Shown here: positions 16,867-23,801 of the stretch, in pieces
Layout: every line of letters starts with the position of its first letter
How positions within the stretch are numbered: position 1 is the first letter of the stretch
DNA from: Myxococcus sp.
Lineage (GTDB): Bacteria; Myxococcota; Myxococcia; Myxococcales; Myxococcaceae
NCBI GenBank assembly: GCA_014879945.1
Contig: JACSRE010000207.1
Location: forward strand, 1-53,152
Length of the DNA: 53,152 nt
Direction of reading: 5' to 3'
Made by a program: the position numbers and the translations under genes
Notes under the pieces: generated by a model
Databases searched by the model: none
The model's input: the letters and a program-made list of their open reading frames with translations, nothing else
What the model was told of the DNA's origin: nothing

Positions 16867-16946
16867 GCTTCTCTCCAGCCGTCCGCGTCTTCATCGCGAC
16901 CGAGCCGTGCGACATGCGAGGTGAGCGATCAGCGACGCCGGGATGA
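16860..16946 (+). pseudogene. tnpB: Truncated IS66 TnpB
   Basis: From the GTG at 16860 the frame reads LSFSPAVRVFIATEPCDMR, the conserved start of IS66 Orf2/TnpB, whose usual continuation after CDMR is KGFDGL. Here the match stops after CDMR, where the second 26-bp repeat begins, and a TGA follows nine codons later. About 28 of the usual 110-120 residues remain, so it is non-functional. Confidence 0.75.
16921..16946 (+). repeat. Direct repeat, copy 2
   Basis: gtgagcgatcagcgacgccg and six further bases, the second copy of the 26-bp repeat at 16469. After a short gap the similarity may resume (gcctccgcgt at 16514-16523 and again just after this copy), as if it were the start of another, further eroded element end. 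Confidence 0.65.
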
Positions 16947-16986
16947 AGGCTGTGCCTCCGCGTGATTGGTTGGCCGCGACGACGTG

Positions 16987-17156
16987 TCAGCCGAGGGTCT
17001 TCTTGAAGGCCGCGGGCGTCATCGCCTCGCGTGAGACCGACGCGGCGCTCGACGAGCTCAGCGCCTGCTCCACGATGGGCTTCTCGGCATCGGCGTGCCT
17101 CCCGACTCGGCAGCTCGGGTCGGAGCGTCACGACGCCGACGGCCTCCCCGTCACCA
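16987..17156 (-). pseudogene. Out-of-frame 3' continuation of the 17157-17663 gene
   Basis: Directly after the stop of the upstream frame, two other minus-strand frames show typical coding bias in turn. The first gives QAEPTPEGALSW and GEAVGVVTLRPELPSR, beginning upstream of 17157. The second gives HADAEKPIVEQALSSSSAAS and ends in AMTPAAFKKTLG with a TGA at 16987-16989. Each change of frame equals one extra base, near 17205 and near 17097. The simplest explanation is a longer original gene broken by two frameshifts. Two assembly errors in GC-rich sequence would look the same. Confidence 0.55.
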
Positions 17157-17663
17157 TCACCGCTCCAGCTCAGCGCCCCCTCGGGCGTCGGCTCGGCCTG
17201 GCGCCGGTTCGACGCTGGCCGCGAAGTCCTGCCAGGCCGCGGCCATCTGACGGGCCGGCAGCGACGGCGGGCGGGAGCGCTCCTCCAGCGTCGTCTCGCG
17301 CCACGAAGCGCCGGCTGCCCCATCGACCCACGCTTCGTACGACGCCAGCCACCGCATCAGCGACGCGAGGGCGTGCGGGTGGGCCCCTCGCAGCACCCGC
17401 GCCATCGGGGCGCGGTCGAGGAAGACGGTGTTCGCCTCGACCGTCGCGCGGACGCCGAGCGAGCTGAGCTCGAGGTCGAGGGCGCCCTCGCGGAGCCGGT
17501 AGGTGCCCGAGGTCTTCGCGCCGGGGGCGGGCGGCGCTCTGCTGAAGCCGCGGCGCAGCAGCAGGTTGCCCGTACTGCGGGCGGCGTCACGCCCCAGCGC
17601 CCACATCTGCTGGTCGAAGAGGCGCTCGAGCGCCTGCACCTCACGAGCTTTGAGCTGGTTCAC
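17157..17663 (-). CDS. Conserved hypothetical protein, probably truncated by frameshift
   Basis: The 168-residue frame starts best at the GTG at 17663, six bases after a strong ribosome-binding site (AAAGGAG). A TTG at 17669 would leave no room for it. The N-terminal helix (NQLKAREVQALERLFDQQMW) is followed by a beta-rich middle (YRLREGALDLELSSLGVRAT) and helices. I do not recognise the family. There is no signal peptide or membrane segment. The last 15 or so residues (PGRADARGGAELER) look like out-of-frame sequence, because coding bias switches to another frame there. It lies 96 bp downstream of the receptor operon on the same strand. Confidence 0.6.
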   Translation of the reverse strand: MNQLKAREVQALERLFDQQMWALGRDAARSTGNLLLRRGFSRAPPAPGAKTSGTYRLREGALDLELSSLGVRATVEANTVFLDRAPMARVLRGAHPHALASLMRWLASYEAWVDGAAGASWRETTLEERSRPPSLPARQMAAAWQDFAASVEPAPGRADARGGAELER

Positions 17664-17725
17664 GGTCAACTCCTTTCAAGGCGCGGGTGAGGCGCTGGCG
17701 CGAGCCCGGGGCACCCACTGCGCGA

Positions 17726-17742
17726 GGCCCCGCCTCGGGGCC
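17726..17742 (-). terminator. GC-rich hairpin downstream of the receptor operon
   Basis: GGCCCCG-CCT-CGGGGCC forms a perfect 7-bp GC stem with a 3-base loop, 18 bases past the stop of the last lipoprotein gene. There is no T-run. It may reduce read-through into the next gene. Confidence 0.35.
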
Positions 17743-17759
17743 CCGCGCTCCCGCAGCCG

Positions 17760-19001
17760 TCACTGCGGCGAGGGGTACTTTCGGGCGATGACGCAGAGCC
17801 CCTCGCCGGCGTTGGCGTGGCCGAACGTCGAGAGGTTGTAGGCCATGTAGTCCGCCAGGTCCTTGAGGCCCGCCGCGCCGCCCGCGGGGTTGACCGGCAC
17901 GCCCTTGGGGTCGAGCGCGAGGCTGCCCATGGTGCGCTCCCCGGCCTGCACGGCGCCGCAGGTGCGAAACGGCACCCGCGTGCCCTGGGCGTCGGTGACG
18001 GCCTCGAGGTCGACGCCCGCGAGGTCGGCGATGGTGACGCTCGCCTCAGGCGCGGGGCCCATCGCCACCGACTTGCGCGCGGCGATGGCGTCGAAGCGCA
18101 GCGGCGCGTCCTCCTCCAGCGCGTCCCAGAAGGGGTGGTCGTTGTGCAGCGTCATCTGCACGGTGGCCTCGGCGCCGTTCGCGCCCAGCTGAACGCCCCG
18201 GCTGTCAGCGGGCATCAGCTCCTGGTTGAGGCAGTTCTTGTACGAGGTGGGCACCCGCCACCCGAACGAGAAGCGCACCACCTTCGGCACGCGGTTGAAG
18301 TCGTAGCCCGGGTTGGTGCTGCGGCAGGCCGGGGTGCTCAGGTCGCCGCGCCACGTCGCCGTGCCCTTCACCCAGTACGACCAGCCGTTCGCGCGCATCA
18401 CCTGGTAGGCCGCCTTCGCGTCGTCGTCGAGGTTGACGTCGAAGGGGCTGGGCGCCGCCGCCACCAGCTCGTACCCGAAGGCGTACTTCGTCGAGGTCGA
18501 GAACGCCGGCGCGCCCGCCTTGAGGTTCTGGTTCGACAGCCGCGCGAGCGCGAAGGCCTTGCCTTCCATGCCCTTCGCCGGGAGCGGCCCTTCCTTCGCC
18601 AGGTCAACCGCCCACGGCCCGGTGGCCCGCGCGACGGGCTCGCCGGTGACGCCCGGGTTGGCGGGAGACAGGTCGGGGTTCTCCGACAGCGTGATGGCGT
18701 CGACGGTGACGAGCAGGTGCTCGTACTGGACCTGCCAGCCATCGATGAAGAACGGCTCCATCGCGCCGGCCGGCGGGGGAAAGGCGAAGCCCTCGGTGGC
18801 CGAGGCCTCAGCGGTGAGGGTGAAGAGGAACGCGCCGTTGGCCGCCGTCGTCGGCGGCGCGGTGAAGGCCCGGAACGTCGCCGGCCCGCCGTCGTCAGGG
18901 GGCTCGACGACGCCCGCGTCAGGCTTCGGGGCCACCGGCCCACAGGCGGTGAACGCTGCTGCCAGGGCCATCAGGCTCGACCAACTCCATACGTGCTTCA
19001 T
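17760..19001 (-). CDS. Lipoprotein of the TonB-receptor operon
   Basis: The 413-residue product starts at an ATG behind AAGGAG and has a lipoprotein signal (FTAC, Cys20), then a short Asp/Pro linker. The mature part is beta-rich, with segments such as FFIDGWQVQYEHLLVTVDAI and YWVKGTATWRGDL. It has five further cysteines and a C-terminal helix-like end (LKDLADYMAYNLSTFGHANA). I do not recognise a named family. It is the third of three overlapping or close genes behind the receptor, 37 bp after the previous one. A role as surface or periplasmic binding partner of the receptor is inferred from position only. Confidence 0.75.
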   Translation of the reverse strand: MKHVWSWSSLMALAAAFTACGPVAPKPDAGVVEPPDDGGPATFRAFTAPPTTAANGAFLFTLTAEASATEGFAFPPPAGAMEPFFIDGWQVQYEHLLVTVDAITLSENPDLSPANPGVTGEPVARATGPWAVDLAKEGPLPAKGMEGKAFALARLSNQNLKAGAPAFSTSTKYAFGYELVAAAPSPFDVNLDDDAKAAYQVMRANGWSYWVKGTATWRGDLSTPACRSTNPGYDFNRVPKVVRFSFGWRVPTSYKNCLNQELMPADSRGVQLGANGAEATVQMTLHNDHPFWDALEEDAPLRFDAIAARKSVAMGPAPEASVTIADLAGVDLEAVTDAQGTRVPFRTCGAVQAGERTMGSLALDPKGVPVNPAGGAAGLKDLADYMAYNLSTFGHANAGEGLCVIARKYPSPQ

Positions 19002-19038
19002 GTGATTGTGCTCCTTGGGGTTGCGGGGGTGAGACAGG

Positions 19039-19836
19039 TCAGGGCGTCAGCTCGAGCCGGTAGGGGCCCTGGTTGGCGCGCAGCGCGTTGAAGAGGGCGG
19101 TGTCGGCCTGCGCGGCCGAGGCGGTCTCGTCGCGAAACCGGTAGGTCGCCGGCGCCTGGGACACCGGCTCGAGCGTCGCGAAGTCCACCGAGGCGAAGTA
19201 CGCGCGCGGGTCGACGAAGAGCTGAACCGTCGCGCCCGGTGAGAGCGTCGCGTCGAAGGCGATGGGCGTGACGATGCGCTGCTCGCAGATGGGGTTGCTC
19301 GACGGGAGCGCCGGGTTCCGCGGCGGCGTCACGCGGTTGCTGCCGATGCGCACGCTCCCCACGAAGGGGTAGACGTCGGCGCCGCGGCTGGCGGTGCCTT
19401 CGACGCGCAGCACGACGGTCCGCTCGTCGGGAGCGTTGACGTCGCCGTTGGTGAGCCACAGCGAGGCCGAGCGGGTCGGCAGGTCGCTCCCCAGCCCCTC
19501 GGCCGGGAAGGGCTGCGGCGTCGGGTCGAGCGCGTCGACCTCGAGCCCGCCGCGCACCTCGCCGGTGGTGATGCCCGGTGAGACGCACGGCGCCTCGAGC
19601 GCGCCCGAGGCCGTCGTCGGCTCCACGGTGCTCAGGTACAGCGCGCCCACGAAGACGCGCGCGGTGGTGAGGGTGACGTCGAAGCCCCGCGCCGAGGTGA
19701 AGCGCAGCGGCTGCCCCGTCACCGCGCCCACCTCGGGCGCCGCGCCGGCGGTCGCTCGAAAGCTGACGAGCGCGTTCCCGGTCGAGCTGCCGCAGCCGGC
19801 GAGCGCGACGCCGAGCGCCAGGCCGAGCCGTCTCAT
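19039..19836 (-). CDS. Second lipoprotein of the TonB-receptor operon
   Basis: The 265-residue product starts at the ATG at 19836, which overlaps the receptor stop codon (ATGA), so translation is coupled. The signal is short and typical (MRRLGLALGVALAGC, Cys15). The mature protein is beta-rich (FDVTLTTARVFVGALYLSTV, VVLRVEGTA, ATVQLFVDPRAYFASVDFAT) and looks like an immunoglobulin- or transthyretin-like sandwich. I considered the MbnP copper-binding family but could not match its motifs. The long open frame reaching back to 20790 is only the shadow of the receptor gene. Confidence 0.75.
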   Translation of the reverse strand: MRRLGLALGVALAGCGSSTGNALVSFRATAGAAPEVGAVTGQPLRFTSARGFDVTLTTARVFVGALYLSTVEPTTASGALEAPCVSPGITTGEVRGGLEVDALDPTPQPFPAEGLGSDLPTRSASLWLTNGDVNAPDERTVVLRVEGTASRGADVYPFVGSVRIGSNRVTPPRNPALPSSNPICEQRIVTPIAFDATLSPGATVQLFVDPRAYFASVDFATLEPVSQAPATYRFRDETASAAQADTALFNALRANQGPYRLELTP

Positions 19837-22370
19837 GACGCACCTCCCACGTTGAAGGCCAGCGTCAGCATCAGCGCGCGCGGCGCCCCGGCGGTGAAGT
19901 GGCGCACCGGCACCAGGGTGGGGAAGGGCGGCGTCGTCTGGAAGTCGGACGCGAAGTTGAACTCCGAGAGCCGGTAGCGGTTGTCGAAGAGGTTGGTGGC
20001 CGAGAGCCCCACCGTCACCCAGCGCCAGGCGAGCTCGGCGTTGGCGTCTGTGACGAAGATGACGTCGCTGCGCTGGCCGAAGGGCAGGGCCCGGCGCCCG
20101 ACGTACGTCACGCCCACGCCCGCGCTGGCCTTCACCGGCGCGCCGAGCAGCTTCCACGGCAGGTCGTGAAACACCGCGCCGTCGAAGCGCACCACCAGGT
20201 CGGGCACGTAGGGCACCAACAGGCCGGTGTCGTCGAACTGCGAGCGCACGAAGGTGGCGTGAGCCTGCACGTCGAAGAGCGAGCTGCGCGCGCGGGCCTG
20301 GAGCAGGCCGCCCAGCCGCGAGGTGCTCCCGCCGATGACGTTGCGGCCCTCTTGCTCGCTGAAGACCAGGTCCTTGTCGACGCGCGTGCCGAACACCACC
20401 CCGCGCGCGCTGAAGTCGAGCCGCTCGTCGAAGAGCTTGTCGGCGAACACCACCCCGCCCTCCCACGCGCGGATGGCGGCGAACGGCGTCTCTTTGTTCT
20501 CGCTGACGAACTGCGGGTCGATGCTGCGCACCCCGTCGCCGAAGCTGCCCGTCACCGTCACGCCCTTGAAGGGGCCGACCAGCAGGCTCACGCGGGGCAT
20601 CACCGCGGTGCCGAAGGCCGACACGCGCTCGGTGGGCTCGCGGTACTGGCCGAAGTCGCGCTGCGACAGACAGCTCGCGTCGCCCGGAGCGTTGGAAGGC
20701 GAGGGCCGGCGCACGTCGTTCACCGCGCAGGCGTTGTTCACCAGGTACGTCAGCAGGTCGGCGCGCACGCCCCCGCGCAGCGACAGCCACGAGGTGAAGT
20801 TGAGGTTGGCGTCGGCGTAGAGCCCCACGTCAGACAGCCGCGAGCTGAGGTCGTAGTCCTTCGCGTAGGGCGTGTTCGAGTCGCCGCCGAGCAGCCGCTG
20901 CTGCTGGCCCTGCACCACGTCGTAGCGGGCGAAGTAGCCGAGCTCGAGCTCCTGGCTCTGCTCGAAGAGGCGCTTGCGCAGCTTGCCGTAGCCGCGCGCC
21001 GAGACGGTGACGGCCTCGGAGTCGCGGTCGATGAGGTCGCCGCGCTGCCCGTGCGGTGACTGCCGCGGCAGCTGCACGTCGGACAAGAAGCCCGTGAAGT
21101 TCTCGCGCACCCGGCTGGAGCGGAAGACGAGCGCGGCCTGCTGGTGCGCGGTGAAGCTTCCGAGGTGGTAGTGCACGTCGCCCGAGACGCTGGCGCGCGT
21201 CGCGTCGCCTCCCTGGCGCGCGTCGTAGGTGTCGAAGAAGCCGAGGCGCCCCGCGCGGAAGTCGTCGTCGCGCACCACGCCCGCCGAGCGGAAGCCTGCG
21301 GTGTAGCCGATGGCGCGCACCCTGAAGCTCGTCGTCTCTGACAGCCGGCCCTCGTAGCCGGCCGCCGCGCGCGCGCTCTGCGAGCCGCGGTTCTGCCCGA
21401 AGCCGTCGGCGCGCTGGAGTGAGACGCCGCCGTAGGTGCGCGACGAGGCCGACTCGGGGCTCCACAGCAGTACCAGGCGCTGCGCGTTGAAGGAGCCCGC
21501 GCTGGCCTTCACCGTCAACCCCTTCTTCGCCAGCCCCAGCTCGTACTCGGCGCTGCCGGCCACCGCGTAGTTCCCCTGGCGCGGGTCGAAGGGGCCCTCG
21601 ATGACGCGCAGGTTCTCGACCAGCTCGGGGATGATGAAGTTGAGGTCGGCGTAGCCGTTGCCGTGCAGGTTGCCCGAGTCGTTGACGGGCACGCCGTCCA
21701 CCGAGAGCTCGATGTCCTGGCCCTCTCGGGCGTCGAAGCCGCGCATGAAGATGCGCTCGGGGTGCCCGTCGCCGCCCTCGTTGGTGAGCAGCACGCCCGG
21801 CGCGAGCTTGAGCCGCTCGCCGGCGGTCTGCACCGGCACCAGGCTCAGCTTGCCGACCTCGATGTTGAGGTCGGAGGCGCCGCGCGACTTCGGCAGCAGC
21901 CGGCCGGTGATGACCGTCGACATCGCGTGGTCGGCGTGGGCGCCGTCGGCGCCGTCTTCGATGACCTCGGAGGAGTGGGGCGGGTGGGCCGCCGACCCGG
22001 CGTCGGCGTCGTCAGGCTGACCCCCATCGCGCGCGAGCAGCACCGCCGGCATGGCGAAGGACAGACGGGTGCGGCTCGCGACGATGGTGCCCTCGTGCAC
22101 CGCGGGCTTGAAGACCCACCTCGAGAGCGCCTCGCGCGCTGCCGCGTCCCACGCCGGGCCAGCCGACTCGAGCACCACGACGTCGCCGGCGCGGCCCTCG
22201 ACGGTGACGGTGAACTCGAGCAGCACGTGGTCCTGTGACGGCGGCGGGGCCGTGGCGGGGGCGACGGCCTCGACGCGCGTCACCACCTCGGGGGGCACCA
22301 CCTCGCCAGCGCGCGCGCGCGGCGCCAGCAGCGCGAAGAGGACGACGAGCGGGAGCGGTAGAGAACGCAT
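19833..22370 (-). CDS. TonB-dependent receptor with N-terminal TonB-C-like domain
   Basis: The 845-residue product starts at the ATG at 22370 with a signal peptide (LVVLFALLAPRARA). Residues about 45-105 (VLLEFTVTVEGRAGDVVVLE, then AAREALSRWVFKPAVHEG) match the C-terminal domain of TonB energy transducers. Next comes a linker rich in Asp and His (HADHAMSTVITG at its end), then a plug domain (about 150-270, with VQTAGERLKLAPGVLLTNEG and IFMRGFDAREGQDIELSVDG). The rest is a 22-strand type barrel to the C-terminus. TonB-dependent receptors import metal chelates, cobalamin or glycans across the outer membrane. The substrate is not evident; the His/Asp linker hints at a metal. Confidence 0.88.
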   Translation of the reverse strand: MRSLPLPLVVLFALLAPRARAGEVVPPEVVTRVEAVAPATAPPPSQDHVLLEFTVTVEGRAGDVVVLESAGPAWDAAAREALSRWVFKPAVHEGTIVASRTRLSFAMPAVLLARDGGQPDDADAGSAAHPPHSSEVIEDGADGAHADHAMSTVITGRLLPKSRGASDLNIEVGKLSLVPVQTAGERLKLAPGVLLTNEGGDGHPERIFMRGFDAREGQDIELSVDGVPVNDSGNLHGNGYADLNFIIPELVENLRVIEGPFDPRQGNYAVAGSAEYELGLAKKGLTVKASAGSFNAQRLVLLWSPESASSRTYGGVSLQRADGFGQNRGSQSARAAAGYEGRLSETTSFRVRAIGYTAGFRSAGVVRDDDFRAGRLGFFDTYDARQGGDATRASVSGDVHYHLGSFTAHQQAALVFRSSRVRENFTGFLSDVQLPRQSPHGQRGDLIDRDSEAVTVSARGYGKLRKRLFEQSQELELGYFARYDVVQGQQQRLLGGDSNTPYAKDYDLSSRLSDVGLYADANLNFTSWLSLRGGVRADLLTYLVNNACAVNDVRRPSPSNAPGDASCLSQRDFGQYREPTERVSAFGTAVMPRVSLLVGPFKGVTVTGSFGDGVRSIDPQFVSENKETPFAAIRAWEGGVVFADKLFDERLDFSARGVVFGTRVDKDLVFSEQEGRNVIGGSTSRLGGLLQARARSSLFDVQAHATFVRSQFDDTGLLVPYVPDLVVRFDGAVFHDLPWKLLGAPVKASAGVGVTYVGRRALPFGQRSDVIFVTDANAELAWRWVTVGLSATNLFDNRYRLSEFNFASDFQTTPPFPTLVPVRHFTAGAPRALMLTLAFNVGGAS

Positions 22371-22507
22371 GGGGGCCCTGGGCGGAACGCGGGGAACGGT
22401 CGCGCGCCTTCGAGGCCGCGGGACCTGACGAGTCAGTGGGGGGGGAAGCACGCACCACGCCGCGCGGCCACGGCGCGCCGAAGATGGCGCGCGGGCTGCG
22501 AGCGGGG
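22371..22507 (-). other. Spacer between the small exported protein and the receptor gene
   Basis: These 137 bp carry no supported gene, no strong ribosome-binding site before the receptor start and no clear hairpin. A second promoter for the receptor could lie here, but I see no good -35/-10 pair. Confidence 0.4.
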
Positions 22508-22894
22508 TCAGGCCTGGGCGCGCGGCGGTGAGGCCTTGGGCGCCAACAGCCACACGGGCGGCCCGGGGCGCCGGGAGGACGAGGTCGCCACCAGCGTCGA
22601 GCCCAGCGACCGCACCGCGCTGACCGGCGCGCGTGACGCGTCGAGCTGCAGCGACTCGGGCGTGGCCTGACAGGCGTCGTCGGGCCAGGCGCCGTCGTCC
22701 GCCGCGGCGCGCTCACAGAGGCTCCGGTCTTCGTGCGCGTGCAGGTCGAGCGAGGCGTGCAGCTCGACCACCGCGCCCGTGGTGCTGACGGTGTGCCGCT
22801 CGAGCGCCATGTGCCCGACGACGAACAGCTGCAGGGCGATCAGCCCCAGCGCCGCCACGGCGCGCCTGATCAGCCGCTGGGGAGCCGGGAGCAC
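22508..22894 (-). CDS. Small membrane/exported protein ahead of the TonB receptor
   Basis: The frame gives 128 residues from a GTG at 22894. Residues 3-27 contain one hydrophobic segment (RRAVAALGLIALQLFVVGHM) that can be a signal anchor. The following region holds several His, Cys and acidic residues (HASLDLHAHEDRSLCERAAA). The end VWLLAPKASPPRA resembles the C-terminus of small proteins encoded beside metal-uptake receptors in myxobacteria. The putative promoter leaves only seven bases before this GTG, so the mRNA may be leaderless or the true start may lie slightly downstream. The frame is open upstream to 22972. Confidence 0.6.
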   Translation of the reverse strand: MLPAPQRLIRRAVAALGLIALQLFVVGHMALERHTVSTTGAVVELHASLDLHAHEDRSLCERAAADDGAWPDDACQATPESLQLDASRAPVSAVRSLGSTLVATSSSRRPGPPVWLLAPKASPPRAQA

Positions 22895-22901
22895 GGCGCC
22901 T

Positions 22902-22930
22902 CTGATAGGGCCGCCCCCCGCCGCTGTCAA
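22902..22930 (-). promoter_or_regulatory. Near-consensus housekeeping promoter for the receptor operon
   Basis: On the minus strand TTGACA (22930-22925) is followed by exactly 17 bases and TATCAG (22907-22902). The -35 is perfect and the -10 matches TATAAT at four of six positions. Transcription would start about at the GTG of the downstream gene. Confidence 0.6.
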
Positions 22931-22944
22931 GCTACTCGCAGCTG

Positions 22945-22954
22945 TGTTGCAACA
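22945..22954. promoter_or_regulatory. 10-bp perfect palindrome upstream of the receptor promoter
   Basis: TGTTGCAACA, centred about 20 bp upstream of the -35 hexamer. Its size and place fit a binding site for a dimeric regulator, but no specific regulator can be named. It could be chance. Confidence 0.3.
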
Positions 22955-23093
22955 ACAACGAAGCAGCGACACGGGTCGGGCGGCGCGCGCAACACTTCTT
23001 CACGCGCCGAGGCCCCGGCAACCGTTCGAGAACACTGCTCTCCGAACCCCCCGCGGGCGCTCGCGCCGCTCATTGACGCAAGTTTCGTTGAGC

Positions 23094-23121
23094 GTTCGTT
23101 AGTCATTCGATACTAACCAAC
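23094..23121. promoter_or_regulatory. TetR-type operator in front of the efflux operon
   Basis: GTTCGTTAGT-cattcgat-ACTAACCAAC is an inverted repeat of two 10-bp arms (9 of 10 pairs match) around 8 bases. It ends 43 bp before the TetR gene start. A TTGACG at 23073-23078 could be the -35 of a promoter that this site would overlap. TetR-family repressors commonly bind such sites to control their own operon. Confidence 0.65.
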
Positions 23122-23164
23122 GCGCGTTTTCTTGAATCGTCGACTCCCCACTCGAGCGTGGCGC

Positions 23165-23782
23165 ATGGCACGTCCCAGGCTGATCACAGACGAGCAGATC
23201 CTCCAGACGATGCGGGCGTCGGTGCTCGAGCAGGGGCCGGCGGTGTCGCTCGACCTGGTGGCCGGCAAGCTCGGGGTGACCGGCCCGGCCCTGCTGAAGC
23301 GCTTCGGCACCCGGCAGGCGTTGATGATCGAGGCGCTCAAGCCGCCCGACGAGCCGACCTGGGTGCAGGCGCACCGCGAGGTCGACGCCCGCCCGCTCGA
23401 GCAGCAGCTCGAGGCGCTCTTCACCGACATCTGGGTGTTCTTCGCCGAGGCGGTGCCGTGCGTGATGGCGCTGCGCGCGAGCGGCATCGACGACCAGCTC
23501 TGGCAGAGCGCGCTCCGCCCCGGCCCGATTCGGGGCCTGGGCGCGCTGGTGAAGTGGCTCGAGCTGGCGAAGGCCCACGCGCTCGTCGAGAGCGACGACG
23601 TCGAGACCGCCGCCTCGGCGATGCTGGGCGCGCTCCACATGCGCATCATCACCGCGCACCTCAACCGCCAGTCCACGGCCACCCGCCACCACCGCAAGCC
23701 GCTGCGCGCGCTCGCGGTCTTCTTCGCCTCGGCGCTCGCGCCCCGCCGAGCCGCCCCAAACCCCCGCCTGCGTCGCGCCTGA
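23165..23782 (+). CDS. TetR/AcrR family transcriptional regulator
   Basis: The 205-residue product starts at the ATG at 23165 (MARPRLITDEQIL). Residues 8-53 are the TetR DNA-binding domain: the helix-turn-helix lies in VSLDLVAGKLGVTGPALLKR followed by FGTRQALM. The C-terminal 140 residues are helical and form the ligand and dimer domain. The gene directly precedes a complete RND efflux operon on the same strand, with 19 bp between them, and follows a TetR-like operator. It is therefore likely to repress itself and the pump and to release on binding a toxic compound. The ligand is unknown. Confidence 0.88.
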   Translation: MARPRLITDEQILQTMRASVLEQGPAVSLDLVAGKLGVTGPALLKRFGTRQALMIEALKPPDEPTWVQAHREVDARPLEQQLEALFTDIWVFFAEAVPCVMALRASGIDDQLWQSALRPGPIRGLGALVKWLELAKAHALVESDDVETAASAMLGALHMRIITAHLNRQSTATRHHRKPLRALAVFFASALAPRRAAPNPRLRRA

Positions 23783-23801
23783 AGCGCTGGAGCCATCACC
23801 C

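Larger units (their letters stand above)
16469..16946 (+). mobile_element. IS66-family remnant between direct repeats
   Basis: This 478-bp segment contains an intact IS66 TnpA-type gene and the first 20 codons of TnpB, and nothing of the large TnpC transposase. It begins and ends with a 26-bp sequence in direct orientation (16469-16494 and 16921-16946, 24 of 26 identical). The left copy lies about 77 bp ahead of tnpA, where an IS66 terminal repeat would be expected. A second left end in the same orientation cuts TnpB off. The element cannot move by itself. Confidence 0.75.

Noticed and set aside
19039-19836. MbnP-type copper-binding protein as identity for the operon lipoprotein
   Set aside because: The beta-rich look is similar, but I could not find the family's conserved residues. 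The call was left open.
19837-20790. Upstream extension of the second lipoprotein gene
   Set aside because: It overlaps the receptor gene in another frame. The lipoprotein signal begins at 19836.
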